Shown here: positions 34,022 through 42,140 of the stretch, piece after piece
Numbering within the stretch: the first letter of the stretch is position 1
Layout: each line of letters opens with the position of its first letter
NCBI RefSeq assembly: GCF_001570545.1
Contig: NZ_BBXD01000012.1
Location: 27,194-91,193 of the forward strand
Origin: Herbidospora mongoliensis
GTDB lineage: Bacteria > Actinomycetota > Actinomycetes > Streptosporangiales > Streptosporangiaceae
Reading direction: 5' to 3'
Length of the DNA stretch: 64,000 nt
Program-made: the position numbers and the translations under genes
Notes under the pieces: generated by a model
What the model saw: the letters and a program-made list of their open reading frames with translations, nothing else
Told to the model about the DNA's origin: nothing
The model's database searches: none

Positions 34022-34756
34022 TCAGCCCGATTCGGCGTCGAAGTACAGCTCCGACGTCACCCGATACCGATCCCCTCGGTAGATCGACCGGGTGAACTCG
34101 ACGATCCGCTGGTTCACGTCGCGGGTCGTCCGCTCGACCAGCAGCGCCGGGAAGTGTTCCGGCACGCCCAGCAGCTCGGCCTCCGTCTCGTCGGTGACCG
34201 TCGCCTCGATGGTCTGCACCGCGCTGCGCACGTCCACCCCGAAGCGCTCCCGCAGGACCTTGTAGAACGACCCCGTCTCCATGTCGGCCGGGACGAGCCC
34301 CGGCACCAGTTCGTGGGGCAGGTGCAGCCGTTCGATCGCCATCGGTTCGTCGTCGACGACGCGGAGGCGGACCACCCGGAGCACGGGGGTCGCGGGGGCC
34401 AGTTGCAGCCGGCTGGTCAGTTGCGGGCCGGCGGGGGAGGAGCCGAACTCCAGGATCGCGCTCAGCCATTTTCCCTCGGCGGGCGGCGCGTAGAACGATC
34501 CACTCGGGGTCGCGGCCAAAGCCTGGGTGACGCGTTGCGGGCCGGTGAAGGTGCCCCGGCCGTGTTCGCGGACCAGGACGCCCGAGCGCACCAGGTCGTC
34601 TATGGCCGCCCGCAGGGTCGGGCGGGAAACGCCCAGTTCCTTGCACAGGTCGCGCTCCGACGGGATGGCCTCGCCGGGCTTCTTGTCGGCCACGTAGTCG
34701 AGCAGGAAGTCGCGTACCCGGTCGCGCTTCAGGCCTGCTCGCATGTTGACAGTCAC
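34022..34756 (-). CDS. GntR-family regulator, HutC/UTRA type, DasR-like
   Basis: Regulator of 244 residues: N-terminal GntR winged helix (AIPSERDLCKELGVSRPTLRAAIDDLVRSGVLVREHGRGTF) and a C-terminal UTRA effector domain (ERLHLPHELVPGL, ATVTDETEAELLGVPEHFPALLVERTTRD, FTRSIYRGDRYRV). DasR and NagR of this type bind amino-sugar phosphates. It diverges from a dasABC-like operon across 136 bp that contain a dre-like site, strongly suggesting that it represses that operon and perhaps itself. It is a local paralogue or orthologue of DasR; which one cannot be decided here. Confidence 0.9.
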   Translation of the reverse strand: MTVNMRAGLKRDRVRDFLLDYVADKKPGEAIPSERDLCKELGVSRPTLRAAIDDLVRSGVLVREHGRGTFTGPQRVTQALAATPSGSFYAPPAEGKWLSAILEFGSSPAGPQLTSRLQLAPATPVLRVVRLRVVDDEPMAIERLHLPHELVPGLVPADMETGSFYKVLRERFGVDVRSAVQTIEATVTDETEAELLGVPEHFPALLVERTTRDVNQRIVEFTRSIYRGDRYRVTSELYFDAESG

Positions 34757-34765
34757 GCCTCCGAC

Positions 34766-34784
34766 CTTACCAGCGTCTTACCAG
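34766..34784. repeat. CTTACCAG direct repeat in the dasR-like promoter
   Basis: CTTACCAG occurs at 34766-34773 and 34777-34784, 11 bp apart. On the minus strand this reads ACTGGTAAGACGCTGGT, similar to the dre-like site nearby. A third related pattern lies at 34863-34882 near the transporter start. Confidence 0.45.
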
Positions 34785-34825
34785 TTGTCGAATGTAAACA
34801 CTGAATAACGGGTCTTGACGGGTCA

Positions 34826-34841
34826 ACTGGTTAAGACCACT
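34826..34841. promoter_or_regulatory. DasR responsive element (dre)-like operator
   Basis: ACTGGTTAAGACCACT differs at two positions from the dre consensus form ACTGGTCTAGACCACT. It lies 52 bp before the binding-protein gene and 70 bp before the regulator gene, placed to control both. Confidence 0.65.
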
Positions 34842-34892
34842 CTAGCGCCAGCAGGCAGATTGCTTACCAATATCTGACCACTGGGAGAACCA

Positions 34893-36155
34893 ATGGCCCC
34901 CCGGTTCCTCGCCGCGGCAGCGGTCCTGGCGCTCGCCGCCGGGCTCACCGCATGCGGCTCTTCGTCCACGGAAAGCACCGCTCCCGAAGCACCCGCCGCC
35001 ACTGCGCTCACCGTCTGGATCATGCGCGACAGCATGTCCGAGACCTTGCTCACCAACTTCGAGCGCGACTTCGAGGCCGCGCACCAAGGGGTCACCCTCG
35101 ACGTCCAGATCCAGGAGTGGGACGGCATCGGGCAGAAGGTGACCAGTGCCCTGGCCAGCAACGACGCCCCTGACGTGATCGAGGTGGGCAACACCCAGGT
35201 CGCCGAGTACGCCGCCAGCGGCGGCGTGAAGGATCTCACCGACAAGGTGACCGAACTCCAGGGCGCCGACTGGCTCCCCGGCCTCGCCGATCCCGGCAAG
35301 ATCGACAATAAGCAGTTCGGGGTGCCCTGGTACGCCGCCAACCGCGTCGTCATCTACAACAAGGACCTGTTCGGCAAGGCCGGCGTGACCCCGCCGACCA
35401 CGCGGGACGAGTGGATCGACGTCACCACCAAGCTCAACGCCGACGGCACGCAGGGCATCTACCTGCCCGGACAGAACTGGTACACCCTCGCCGGGTTCAT
35501 CTGGGACGAGGGCGGCGACCTGGCACTCAACGAGGGCGGCACCTGGAAGGGCGGCCTCGACACGCCGCAGGCGCTCGCCGGGATCGACTTCTACAAGAAA
35601 CTCCAGGCGCTCGGCGAGGGGCCGAAGGACTCCGACGAGGCCAACCCGCCGCAGGCCGACGTGTTCGCCAAGGGCGACGTGGCGCAGCTCATCTCGGCTC
35701 CCGGCGGCGCGGTGGCGATCGAGAAGGCCAACCCCGACCTGGCCGGGAAGCTCGGCTTCTTCCCGATCCCCGGCAAGACCGCCGACACCCCGGGCGCCGT
35801 CTTCACCGGCGGCAGCGACCTGATCGTGCCCGAGGCGTCCAAGAACCCCGATCTCGCGTACGAGGTCGTCAAGGCCCTCGCCGGCGAGAAGTTCCAGACG
35901 GCCATGGCCACGGAGATGTCCTACGTGCCCAACCGGGTCTCCCTCGGCGGCGTGCTGACCAGTGAGGGCGCGGCCGCGATGGCGAAGGGCGCGGCGAACG
36001 GCCACGCGACGCCGAACTCGGCGAACTGGGCGGCGGTCGAGGCCAAGAACGTCATCAAGGAATTCATGACGACCTACCTGACCGGCACGGACGGCGCAGC
36101 CGAAGCGGCCAAGGCGTCCCAGGTCATCGCGGACATCCTCAACACCAAGTCCTAG
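34893..36155 (+). CDS. dasA: Sugar ABC transporter binding lipoprotein, DasA-like
   Basis: Extracytoplasmic solute-binding protein of 420 residues, tethered as a lipoprotein by the lipobox LAAGLTACGSSS (Cys about 22). The fold is the MalE-type family 1 binding protein (LTVWIMRDSMSETLLTNFERDFE; APDVIEVGNTQVAEYAASG; GVPWYAANRVVIYNKDLF). Gene order (GntR, binding protein, two permeases, hexosaminidase) is that of the Streptomyces chitobiose system, so N,N'-diacetylchitobiose is the likely ligand; the symbol rests on this context. GGGAG precedes the ATG. Confidence 0.85.
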   Translation: MAPRFLAAAAVLALAAGLTACGSSSTESTAPEAPAATALTVWIMRDSMSETLLTNFERDFEAAHQGVTLDVQIQEWDGIGQKVTSALASNDAPDVIEVGNTQVAEYAASGGVKDLTDKVTELQGADWLPGLADPGKIDNKQFGVPWYAANRVVIYNKDLFGKAGVTPPTTRDEWIDVTTKLNADGTQGIYLPGQNWYTLAGFIWDEGGDLALNEGGTWKGGLDTPQALAGIDFYKKLQALGEGPKDSDEANPPQADVFAKGDVAQLISAPGGAVAIEKANPDLAGKLGFFPIPGKTADTPGAVFTGGSDLIVPEASKNPDLAYEVVKALAGEKFQTAMATEMSYVPNRVSLGGVLTSEGAAAMAKGAANGHATPNSANWAAVEAKNVIKEFMTTYLTGTDGAAEAAKASQVIADILNTKS

Positions 36156-36169
36156 CCGCCTCAGGTCCC

Positions 36170-36223
36170 GGGTCCGCCCGTGCCGGCCGCGTTTCCCCAT
36201 CCCGGGGTCGCACGGGTGGGCCC
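36170..36223 (+). promoter_or_regulatory. Intercistronic hairpin between dasA-like and dasB-like genes
   Basis: A long imperfect stem pairs 36170-36183 with 36210-36223 (core GCCCGTGC/GCACGGGT). Such a hairpin could stabilise the binding-protein part of the mRNA or stop some transcripts, giving more binding protein than permease. Confidence 0.5.
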
Positions 36224-36272
36224 GTCCCTCAGAGGGATCTCGCCCAGTTCGTACAGAGAAGAAAGGACACCC

Positions 36273-37229
36273 GTGGTCACGCAGGCTCCCGAGCGGCCCG
36301 TCGCCACAGCGGTGCCGCCGCCATCGCGGCGGAGACGCGCCCTCCCGGCCCTGTGGCCCTACCTGCTGGTGATCCCGACCGTCGCCGGCACCGCCTACCT
36401 GCTGTTCTATCCGCTGATCCGCAGCGTGATCATCTCGTTCCAGCACTTCAGGACCGGCGAGCTCATCCGGGGCGGCGCCGCGTTCGTCGGGCTGGACAAC
36501 TACTACGACGCGCTCGGGTCGGCGGAGTTCTGGGCCGTCGTCAGAAGGACCCTCGTCTGGACGGCCATCAACGTCGTCCTCATCATGGTCATCTCCACCC
36601 TGATCGCCCTGATGGTGGCCAGGCTGGGCAAGAAGCTGCGGCTGGCGGTTCTCGCGGGGCTGGTGCTGACCTGGGCCACCCCGGTCCTGGCGGCGACCAC
36701 GATCTTTCAGTGGCTCTTCCAGTCGAAGCTGGGAGTGGTCAACTGGCTGCTGACCAGCATCGGGTTCGCACAGTTCGACGGCTACACCTGGTTCGCCGAC
36801 GGCACCTCCACGTTCGCCATCATGGTGCTGCTCGTCGTCTGGCAGTCGGTGCCGTTCGCGGCGCTCACGCTCTACGCCGGTCTCACCACCATCCCGGGTG
36901 AGCTCTTCGAGGCGGCGAAGATCGACGGTGCCACTCAGAAGCAGGTCTTCCGCGACGTCACCTTCCCGATGCTGCGGCCCCTCTTCGGCCTCATCACGTC
37001 GCTGGAGATCATCTGGGTCTTCAAGTGCTTCGCCCAGATCTGGGCCATCAGCCAGGGCGGCCCGGACGGCGCGACCACGACCCTCCCGGTGTACGCCTTC
37101 CAGGTCGCCCAGTCGCTGCACAAATACGACCTCGGCTCGGCCATCTCGACCCTGACGGTCCTGATCCTGCTGGCCGTGCTGATCCCGCACCTGCGCCGCA
37201 TGTACAAGCACGAAGGAGAGGGCCGGTGA
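36273..37229 (+). CDS. dasB: Sugar ABC transporter permease, DasB-like
   Basis: MalF-type membrane subunit of 318 residues with about six helices. GTG 36273 is chosen because GAAAGGA lies 6 nt before it; the frame is open further upstream without a ribosome binding site. A short cytosolic, basic N-terminus (PPPSRRRRALPALWPYLLVI) leads into the first helix. The EAA loop reads ELFEAAKIDGATQKQVFRDVTFPML. Its stop overlaps the next permease. No ATPase gene is in the operon, as in das systems that use the shared MsiK ATPase. Confidence 0.9.
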   Translation: MVTQAPERPVATAVPPPSRRRRALPALWPYLLVIPTVAGTAYLLFYPLIRSVIISFQHFRTGELIRGGAAFVGLDNYYDALGSAEFWAVVRRTLVWTAINVVLIMVISTLIALMVARLGKKLRLAVLAGLVLTWATPVLAATTIFQWLFQSKLGVVNWLLTSIGFAQFDGYTWFADGTSTFAIMVLLVVWQSVPFAALTLYAGLTTIPGELFEAAKIDGATQKQVFRDVTFPMLRPLFGLITSLEIIWVFKCFAQIWAISQGGPDGATTTLPVYAFQVAQSLHKYDLGSAISTLTVLILLAVLIPHLRRMYKHEGEGR

Positions 37230-38044
37230 GACGCATCCCCCTCACGCTGGCCGCCCTCAGCGTGATCGCCTTCTCGGTCTTCCCCGTCTACTGGATGGTC
37301 GTCACGGCCTTCAAGCCGACCCGCGACATCCAGGCCGACACCCCGCAGTTCCTCCCGCTGCACCCCACGCTCGAACACTTCGAGACCGCCATCAACTCCG
37401 ATGGCTTCGGGCTGTTCTGGCGCAACTCGTTGCTGGTGTCGCTCGGCGCGGTCCTGCTCAGCCTGGTCGTCGCGCTCCTGGCCGCCTTCGCGGTGGCGAG
37501 GATGCGGTGGCGGGGACGCAAGGCGTTCATCCTCATGGTCTTCATCGCGCAGATGGCGCCATGGGAGGCGCTGCTCATCCCGATGTTCATCATCGCCCGC
37601 GACACCGGCATGCTCGACAAGCTCTCGATGCTGACGCTGATCTACTTCATGGGCACGCTGCCCTTCACGATCGTCACCCTGCGGGGCTTCCTCGCCGCCA
37701 TCCCGGAGGAGCTCGAAGAAGCCGCTCAGATGGACGGCGCCAGCAGGGCCGCGGCCTTCAGGAAGGTCGTTTTCCCGCTGCTCGCGCCCGGTCTGATGTC
37801 GACCTCGCTGTTCGGCTTCATCACCGCGTGGAACGAGTTCGCGTTCGCCAACGCGCTGATCATCAAGAACCAGGACGACCGCACGCTCCCCGTCTGGCTC
37901 TCGTCCTTCTCCAACGTCTTCGGCACCGACTGGGGCGCCACCATGGCCGCCGCCACGCTCTTCATGCTGCCGGTCCTGCTGATCTTCCTGATCCTTCAGC
38001 GCCGGGTGACCTCCGGGATCATCGCCGGCGCCGTCAAGGGCTGA
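37226..38044 (+). CDS. dasC: Sugar ABC transporter permease, DasC-like
   Basis: MalG-type subunit of 272 residues with about six helices (LTLAALSVIAFSVFPVYWMVVTAFKP; LLVSLGAVLLSLVVALLAAFAVARM). The EAA loop is ELEEAAQMDGASRAAAFRKVVFPLLAPG, and AWNEFAFANALI is typical of the family. GTG 37226 overlaps the previous TGA by 4 bp (GTGA), after GGAGAGGG. It completes the channel for the presumed chitobiose importer. Confidence 0.92.
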   Translation: MRRIPLTLAALSVIAFSVFPVYWMVVTAFKPTRDIQADTPQFLPLHPTLEHFETAINSDGFGLFWRNSLLVSLGAVLLSLVVALLAAFAVARMRWRGRKAFILMVFIAQMAPWEALLIPMFIIARDTGMLDKLSMLTLIYFMGTLPFTIVTLRGFLAAIPEELEEAAQMDGASRAAAFRKVVFPLLAPGLMSTSLFGFITAWNEFAFANALIIKNQDDRTLPVWLSSFSNVFGTDWGATMAAATLFMLPVLLIFLILQRRVTSGIIAGAVKG

Positions 38045-38058
38045 GAAAGGAATCCAAC

Positions 38059-39330
38059 GTGATCATTCCGCGGCCACGTGACCTGGCCGTCCTCGGGGGT
38101 TCGGTCAAATACTCCGAGGATCTTGTACGGCTGACGCCCGACTCCGGCCTCCCCGACGAGGGCTACCGCCTGACCGTCGGCGAGAGCGGCGTCGAGCTGG
38201 CCTCCGGCGGGCCCGCCGGCGCCTACTACGGCCGTCAGACGCTGCGCCAGCTCGGCGAGCGGCTCCCGGAGGGGGTGATCGAGGACGCGCCCCGGTTCGG
38301 GTGGCGCGGGGTGATGCTCGACGTGGCCCGGCACTTCATGCCGAAGGCGTTCATCCTGCGGCTGATCGACCTGATCGCCGAGCTGAAGCTGAACGTGCTG
38401 CAACTGCACCTCACCGACGACCAGGGCTGGCGGCTGGAGATCCGCCGTTACCCGCGTCTCACCGAGGTTTCGGGCGACCACTACACCCAGGAGGACATCC
38501 GGGAGATCGTCGCCTACGCCGCCGCACGGTTCGTCCGCGTCGTTCCGGAGATCGGCCTCCCGGGGCACGTCCAGGCGGCACTGGCGGCGTATCCGGAACT
38601 CGGCAACGACCCGGCCGGCCCCTACGAGGTCTGGACGACCTGGGGCATCAGCGAGCACACCCTCAACCTGGAAGAGGAGACCATCACCTTCTTCCACCAT
38701 GTCCTCGACGAGGTCTGCGAGCTGTTCCCGAGCGAGTACATCCACGTCGGCGGCGACGAGTGCCGCAACACCGAGTGGGAACGCACCCCGCGCGCCCAGG
38801 AGCGCATCGCCGAACTCGGCCTCCCCGGCGCCCACGCGGCGAGGGCGTGGATCACCGGCCGGATGGCCGAGCACCTGGCCGGGAAGAACAGAAAACTCGT
38901 CTATTGGTACGAGAAGCCTGACGGCCCCCCCGGCGCGACCACCATGACGTGGCTCGACGAGGAGAGCGGCACCCTGGCGGCTCTGGAGGGCCGCGACGTC
39001 GTGCTGGCCCCGCATCTGCGCACGTACCTGGACTATCCCCCCGAGCAGGAGGCCGGCCCGTTCTTCCCCGACCGGGTCCTGTCGCTGTCGAACACCTACC
39101 ACTTCGTCCCGCCGTCGGCGCCGGGGATCATCGGCGTCCAGGCCCAGCTGTGGACCGAGTACATGCCGACCCCGGCCGACGTCGAACGCCAGGCCTTCCC
39201 CCGGCTGCTCGCGTTCGCCGAGGTCGCCTGGGGTTCCGCGGACGACTACTCCGACTTCCTGCGCCGTCTAGACCCCCACCTGACCCGTCTCGCCGCACGG
39301 GGCGTGTCGGTGGGTCCGCTCATCCCTTAA
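38059..39330 (+). CDS. Beta-N-acetylhexosaminidase, GH20, cytosolic
   Basis: Glycosidase of 423 residues that would split imported chitobiose into GlcNAc inside the cell. The N-terminal GH20b-like domain (YRLTVGESGVELASGGPAGAYYGRQTL) precedes the barrel: GVMLDVARHFMP, LHLTDDQGWRLEI, VPEIGLPGHVQAALAAYPEL, and the catalytic pair D233-E234 in YIHVGGDEC. There is no signal peptide. GTG 38059 follows AAAGGA, 14 bp after the permease stop, so it belongs to the das-like operon. Confidence 0.94.
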   Translation: MIIPRPRDLAVLGGSVKYSEDLVRLTPDSGLPDEGYRLTVGESGVELASGGPAGAYYGRQTLRQLGERLPEGVIEDAPRFGWRGVMLDVARHFMPKAFILRLIDLIAELKLNVLQLHLTDDQGWRLEIRRYPRLTEVSGDHYTQEDIREIVAYAAARFVRVVPEIGLPGHVQAALAAYPELGNDPAGPYEVWTTWGISEHTLNLEEETITFFHHVLDEVCELFPSEYIHVGGDECRNTEWERTPRAQERIAELGLPGAHAARAWITGRMAEHLAGKNRKLVYWYEKPDGPPGATTMTWLDEESGTLAALEGRDVVLAPHLRTYLDYPPEQEAGPFFPDRVLSLSNTYHFVPPSAPGIIGVQAQLWTEYMPTPADVERQAFPRLLAFAEVAWGSADDYSDFLRRLDPHLTRLAARGVSVGPLIP

Positions 39331-39343
39331 GGAAAGGAACGAT

Positions 39344-40753
39344 GTGTCCAGAAAGAAGTGGTTAGCCGGCGGGCTGATGTCCGCCCTCGCCGTGGTCGGA
39401 CTCGTGGCGCTGCCGGCCGAGGCCGCGACCGCCCTCAAGGTGCAGTACAAGACCAGCGCGTCCGGAGCCACGGCCGACCAGGTCGAACCCTGGCTGAAGG
39501 TGGTCAACACCGGCACCACCACGGTGCCGCTCAACACCGTCAAGGTCCGCTACTACTTCAAGGCCGACTCGGCGTCGCAGCAGTACCGGTTCGCCTGCTC
39601 GTGGGCGGTCGTCGGCTGCTCGACGATCACCGGTTCGTTCGGCGCGATCTCTCCCGGCACGGCCACCGCCGACCGCTACCTGGAGATCGGCTTCACCAGC
39701 GGGTCGCTCGCCCCGGGCGCCTCGACCAGCGACATGCAGCTGCGGTTCTACCGGGCCGACTGGCAGACCATCACCCAGAGCGACGACTACTCGTTCGCCG
39801 CGCAGGCGTCGTACGCCGACTGGAACAAGATCACCGTCTACCAGTCGGGCGCCCTGCTCTGGGGCGTGGCGCCGACCGGCGGCAACCCCAGCCCCTCGCC
39901 GTCGGCCTCGCCTTCGCCGAGCACCTCACCGCCGCCCGGCGGCAACAACGGCGTCGTGTTCGACGACTTCAGCTACGCGTCGCACACCGACCCGAACATC
40001 AACGCGCACAACTGGACGATCCGCACGAACCAGGGCGGCCCCGGCATCCCGGGCGCGTCGTGGCCGGCGTCCAACGTCACCTTCCCGACCGTGAGCGGCG
40101 CCAACAAGGCCCTCCAGCTCAAGTCGGTCACCGACGGCACCGGGGCGGGCACCCAGCAGTCGGAGGTCCTCCACCAGCGCAAGTTCCTGGAGGGCACCTA
40201 CGCCGCCCGGGTGCTCTTCACCGACGCCCCGACGACCGGCCCCGACGGCGACCACATCGTGCAGACCTTCTTCACGATCACCCCGCTCAACCAGGACCTC
40301 GACCCCAACTACAGCGAGCAGGACTTCGAGTATCTGCCGAACGGCGGCTGGGGCGAGCCCGCCAACATCATGTACGCCACCTCATGGGAGACCTACCGCA
40401 ACGAGCCCTGGCTCGCGGTCAACACCCACACCGAGAACCGCATCAGCTACGCGGGCTGGCACGACCTGGTTCTCCAGGTCTCCGGCGGCGAGATCAAGTA
40501 CTACATCGACGGCAACCTGTTCGCCACCCACGGCGGCGACTACTACCCCGAGACCGTGCAGTCGGTGAACTTCAACCTGTGGTTCATCAGCGGCGGCCTG
40601 GTCGGCAGCAGCACCCAGCGCCAGTGGATCCAGCAGATCGACTGGTTCTACCACGCCAAGAACGAGGTGGTCGCGCCCGCCACCGTCATCCAGCGAGTGA
40701 ACACCTACCGCACCGGCGGCACGAGCTGGGTCGACACCGTACCCAACAGCTGA
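39344..40753 (+). CDS. Secreted GH16-like protein with N-terminal CBM3-like module
   Basis: Exported protein of 469 residues. A signal peptide (SRKKWLAGGLMSALAVVGLVALPAEAA) is followed by a cellulose-binding CBM3-like domain (LKVQYKTSASGATADQVEPWLKVVNTG; YYFKAD; DWNKITVY; ending in LLWGV), a Pro/Ser linker (about 175-200) and a jelly-roll catalytic-like domain with SEQDFEY, matching the E-x-D-x-E active site of GH16 glucanases. GTG 39344 is used, with AAGGAAAGGAAC before it; the overlapping ATG 39342 is out of frame. It is the last gene of the das-like operon. The substrate polymer is unknown. Confidence 0.8.
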   Translation: MSRKKWLAGGLMSALAVVGLVALPAEAATALKVQYKTSASGATADQVEPWLKVVNTGTTTVPLNTVKVRYYFKADSASQQYRFACSWAVVGCSTITGSFGAISPGTATADRYLEIGFTSGSLAPGASTSDMQLRFYRADWQTITQSDDYSFAAQASYADWNKITVYQSGALLWGVAPTGGNPSPSPSASPSPSTSPPPGGNNGVVFDDFSYASHTDPNINAHNWTIRTNQGGPGIPGASWPASNVTFPTVSGANKALQLKSVTDGTGAGTQQSEVLHQRKFLEGTYAARVLFTDAPTTGPDGDHIVQTFFTITPLNQDLDPNYSEQDFEYLPNGGWGEPANIMYATSWETYRNEPWLAVNTHTENRISYAGWHDLVLQVSGGEIKYYIDGNLFATHGGDYYPETVQSVNFNLWFISGGLVGSSTQRQWIQQIDWFYHAKNEVVAPATVIQRVNTYRTGGTSWVDTVPNS

Positions 40754-40763
40754 GACTGACATG

Positions 40764-40796
40764 ACGGCTCGCGCGCATTCGGGGCGCGCGAGCCGT
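40764..40796 (+). terminator. Terminator of the das-like operon
   Basis: ACGGCTCGCGCGC (40764-40776) pairs perfectly with 40784-40796 around a 7-nt loop, 10 bp after the last stop. Confidence 0.75.
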
Positions 40797-40807
40797 TCGC
40801 CGTCGTC

Positions 40808-41083
40808 TCAATCCAGCCAGGTGACTCGGACCACCAGGACGAGGCGCAAGTGGTCGGCGACGATGAAGTGCATGTAGCCCCGGCCGCCGAAGAGATCGAG
40901 CGTTCGGAGCCCGCCTCCGTGCAGCGAACCTCTGCCCGCGCCGGCCGCGTCGCGCCCCAGGATCGCCAACTGGTCGGCCAGTCGTTCCACTTCCGCGATG
41001 ACCTGGGCCGGCAGCCCTGAGGCGACGTGTTCTTCGTCTGGGTCGTACTCCCAGATCCAGGTGTCACTCACCGGTGGCGTCAC
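40808..41083 (-). CDS. Small protein, possible RelE-like toxin
   Basis: A 91-residue protein (IWEYDPDEEHVASGLPAQVIAEVERLADQLAILG; LRTLDLFGGRGYMHFIVADHLRLVLVVRVTWLD) with the helix-then-beta-sheet layout of RelE/HigB-like toxins, though no catalytic residues can be named. Its start overlaps the end of the upstream DUF6247-type gene by 20 bp, the usual tight coupling of antitoxin then toxin. Function as a toxin is inference. Confidence 0.6.
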   Translation of the reverse strand: MTPPVSDTWIWEYDPDEEHVASGLPAQVIAEVERLADQLAILGRDAAGAGRGSLHGGGLRTLDLFGGRGYMHFIVADHLRLVLVVRVTWLD

Positions 41084-41417
41084 GATGGGCTGTGTCGAGG
41101 ATCTCCCGGATCTCGGCCATGGCCACCGTCACCGCCTGCCGGTCGGTGGCCGTCGCGACTCGCTGCTCCAGTTCGCGCAGGCGGTTGGCCATGGCGGGGT
41201 GGCGGTGGATCGCCACGAACTCGCCCCACTGCGTCAGGAACGCGTGCAGCGGGGCGACGGTACTCTGCCGCGCGGCCTGCTCCGTCGCCTGGTCGAGGTG
41301 CTCGATGAACTGCCCCAGGTATGCCGGTGCGATCTGGGCCAACGCGGCCCGCAACGCGGCCGTCGTCAGCGGCGGACGGGGGATGATCGCCTCGCCGTCG
41401 TGATGCGGGGTGGACAC
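41064..41417 (-). CDS. DUF6247-like protein, possible antitoxin
   Basis: A 117-residue, helical, Ala-rich protein (PPLTTAALRAALAQIAPAYLGQFIEHLDQATEQAARQ; TPLHAFLTQWGEFVAIHRHP-like middle) of a small actinobacterial family that is commonly found next to RelE-like genes. It starts with ATG after GGAGGCAA and overlaps the downstream small gene by 20 bp. A DNA-binding motif is not obvious. Confidence 0.65.
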   Translation of the reverse strand: MSTPHHDGEAIIPRPPLTTAALRAALAQIAPAYLGQFIEHLDQATEQAARQSTVAPLHAFLTQWGEFVAIHRHPAMANRLRELEQRVATATDRQAVTVAMAEIREILDTAHRDATGE

Positions 41418-41444
41418 CGGTTGCCTCCTGCCTGATGCGTAACC

Positions 41445-42140
41445 TCACCGTACCGGCGGGTCGCCGCCCGGTACGTTCTTCAGCGCCTCGCGGCGCGACA
41501 GCCCGCTCAACCCCTGGTGCTCGACGTAGCGCACGACCTCGCGGGGCTCGGTCTTCGCGTACTCCCGTAACGCCCAGCCGATCGCTTTGCGGGCGAAGAA
41601 GTCGGTGTCGGACAGGCTGGGTTCGATGCACGCGTAGAGCAGCGCGCTGTCGGTGCGTTCCTGGAAGGTGTTCTGCGACAGGATCGCCGTGCGGCGTTTC
41701 CACAGGTTCTGGTCGTGGGCCCACTCGAGCATCGTCGGGCGCATCGTCTCGGGGAACTGGCGCAGCAGCGTGCCCACCCGGTGGACGGCGAGTTCGTCGA
41801 CCAGGTCCCACCAGGCGCCGGTGACGATCATCTCCTCGTACATGGGCAGCGTGTAGAGGGTCTGCCAGGTGCGGTAGAGGCGGAAGCCCGCCAGGTCGAT
41901 CGCCGCGTAGCGTTCCTCGCGGTATTTCGCCTCGCGCCACAGTTCGAGGACGGTGCGGCGCCACACCGGCGCCGACTCCAGGCGGTGTTCGGCGAACACC
42001 TTCTTCAGCGCCAGCCGCCGGGGCCCGGTCTGCACGCCGAGGAACGGCATCTCGGACTTCATGTAAGCCCGCATCGCCGGTGCCTTCTCCGGGTCGGCGA
42101 GGTCGCCTAGGGCGGCCCGGGCCGCGTCGACGAGGCTCAT
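41445..42140 (-). CDS. AlkD-like DNA alkylation repair protein
   Basis: HEAT-like helical repeat protein of 231 residues. It contains the family landmarks FLGVQTGPRRLALKKVFAEH, WREAKYREERYAAIDLAG, WWDLVDELAVHRVGTLL, WAHDQNLWKRRTAILSQ and DFFARKAIGWALREYAKTEP, where W and D residues line the lesion pocket in AlkD. It would excise N3- and N7-alkylated purines. Its ATG overlaps the TGA of the upstream TetR gene (ATGA), an unusual pairing that suggests co-expression. Confidence 0.9.
   Translation of the reverse strand: MSLVDAARAALGDLADPEKAPAMRAYMKSEMPFLGVQTGPRRLALKKVFAEHRLESAPVWRRTVLELWREAKYREERYAAIDLAGFRLYRTWQTLYTLPMYEEMIVTGAWWDLVDELAVHRVGTLLRQFPETMRPTMLEWAHDQNLWKRRTAILSQNTFQERTDSALLYACIEPSLSDTDFFARKAIGWALREYAKTEPREVVRYVEHQGLSGLSRREALKNVPGGDPPVR

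Noticed and set aside
34842-37211. A 789-residue minus-strand frame across the das-like genes
   Set aside because: It mirrors the third-codon GC of the real transporter genes and contains no recognisable domain.
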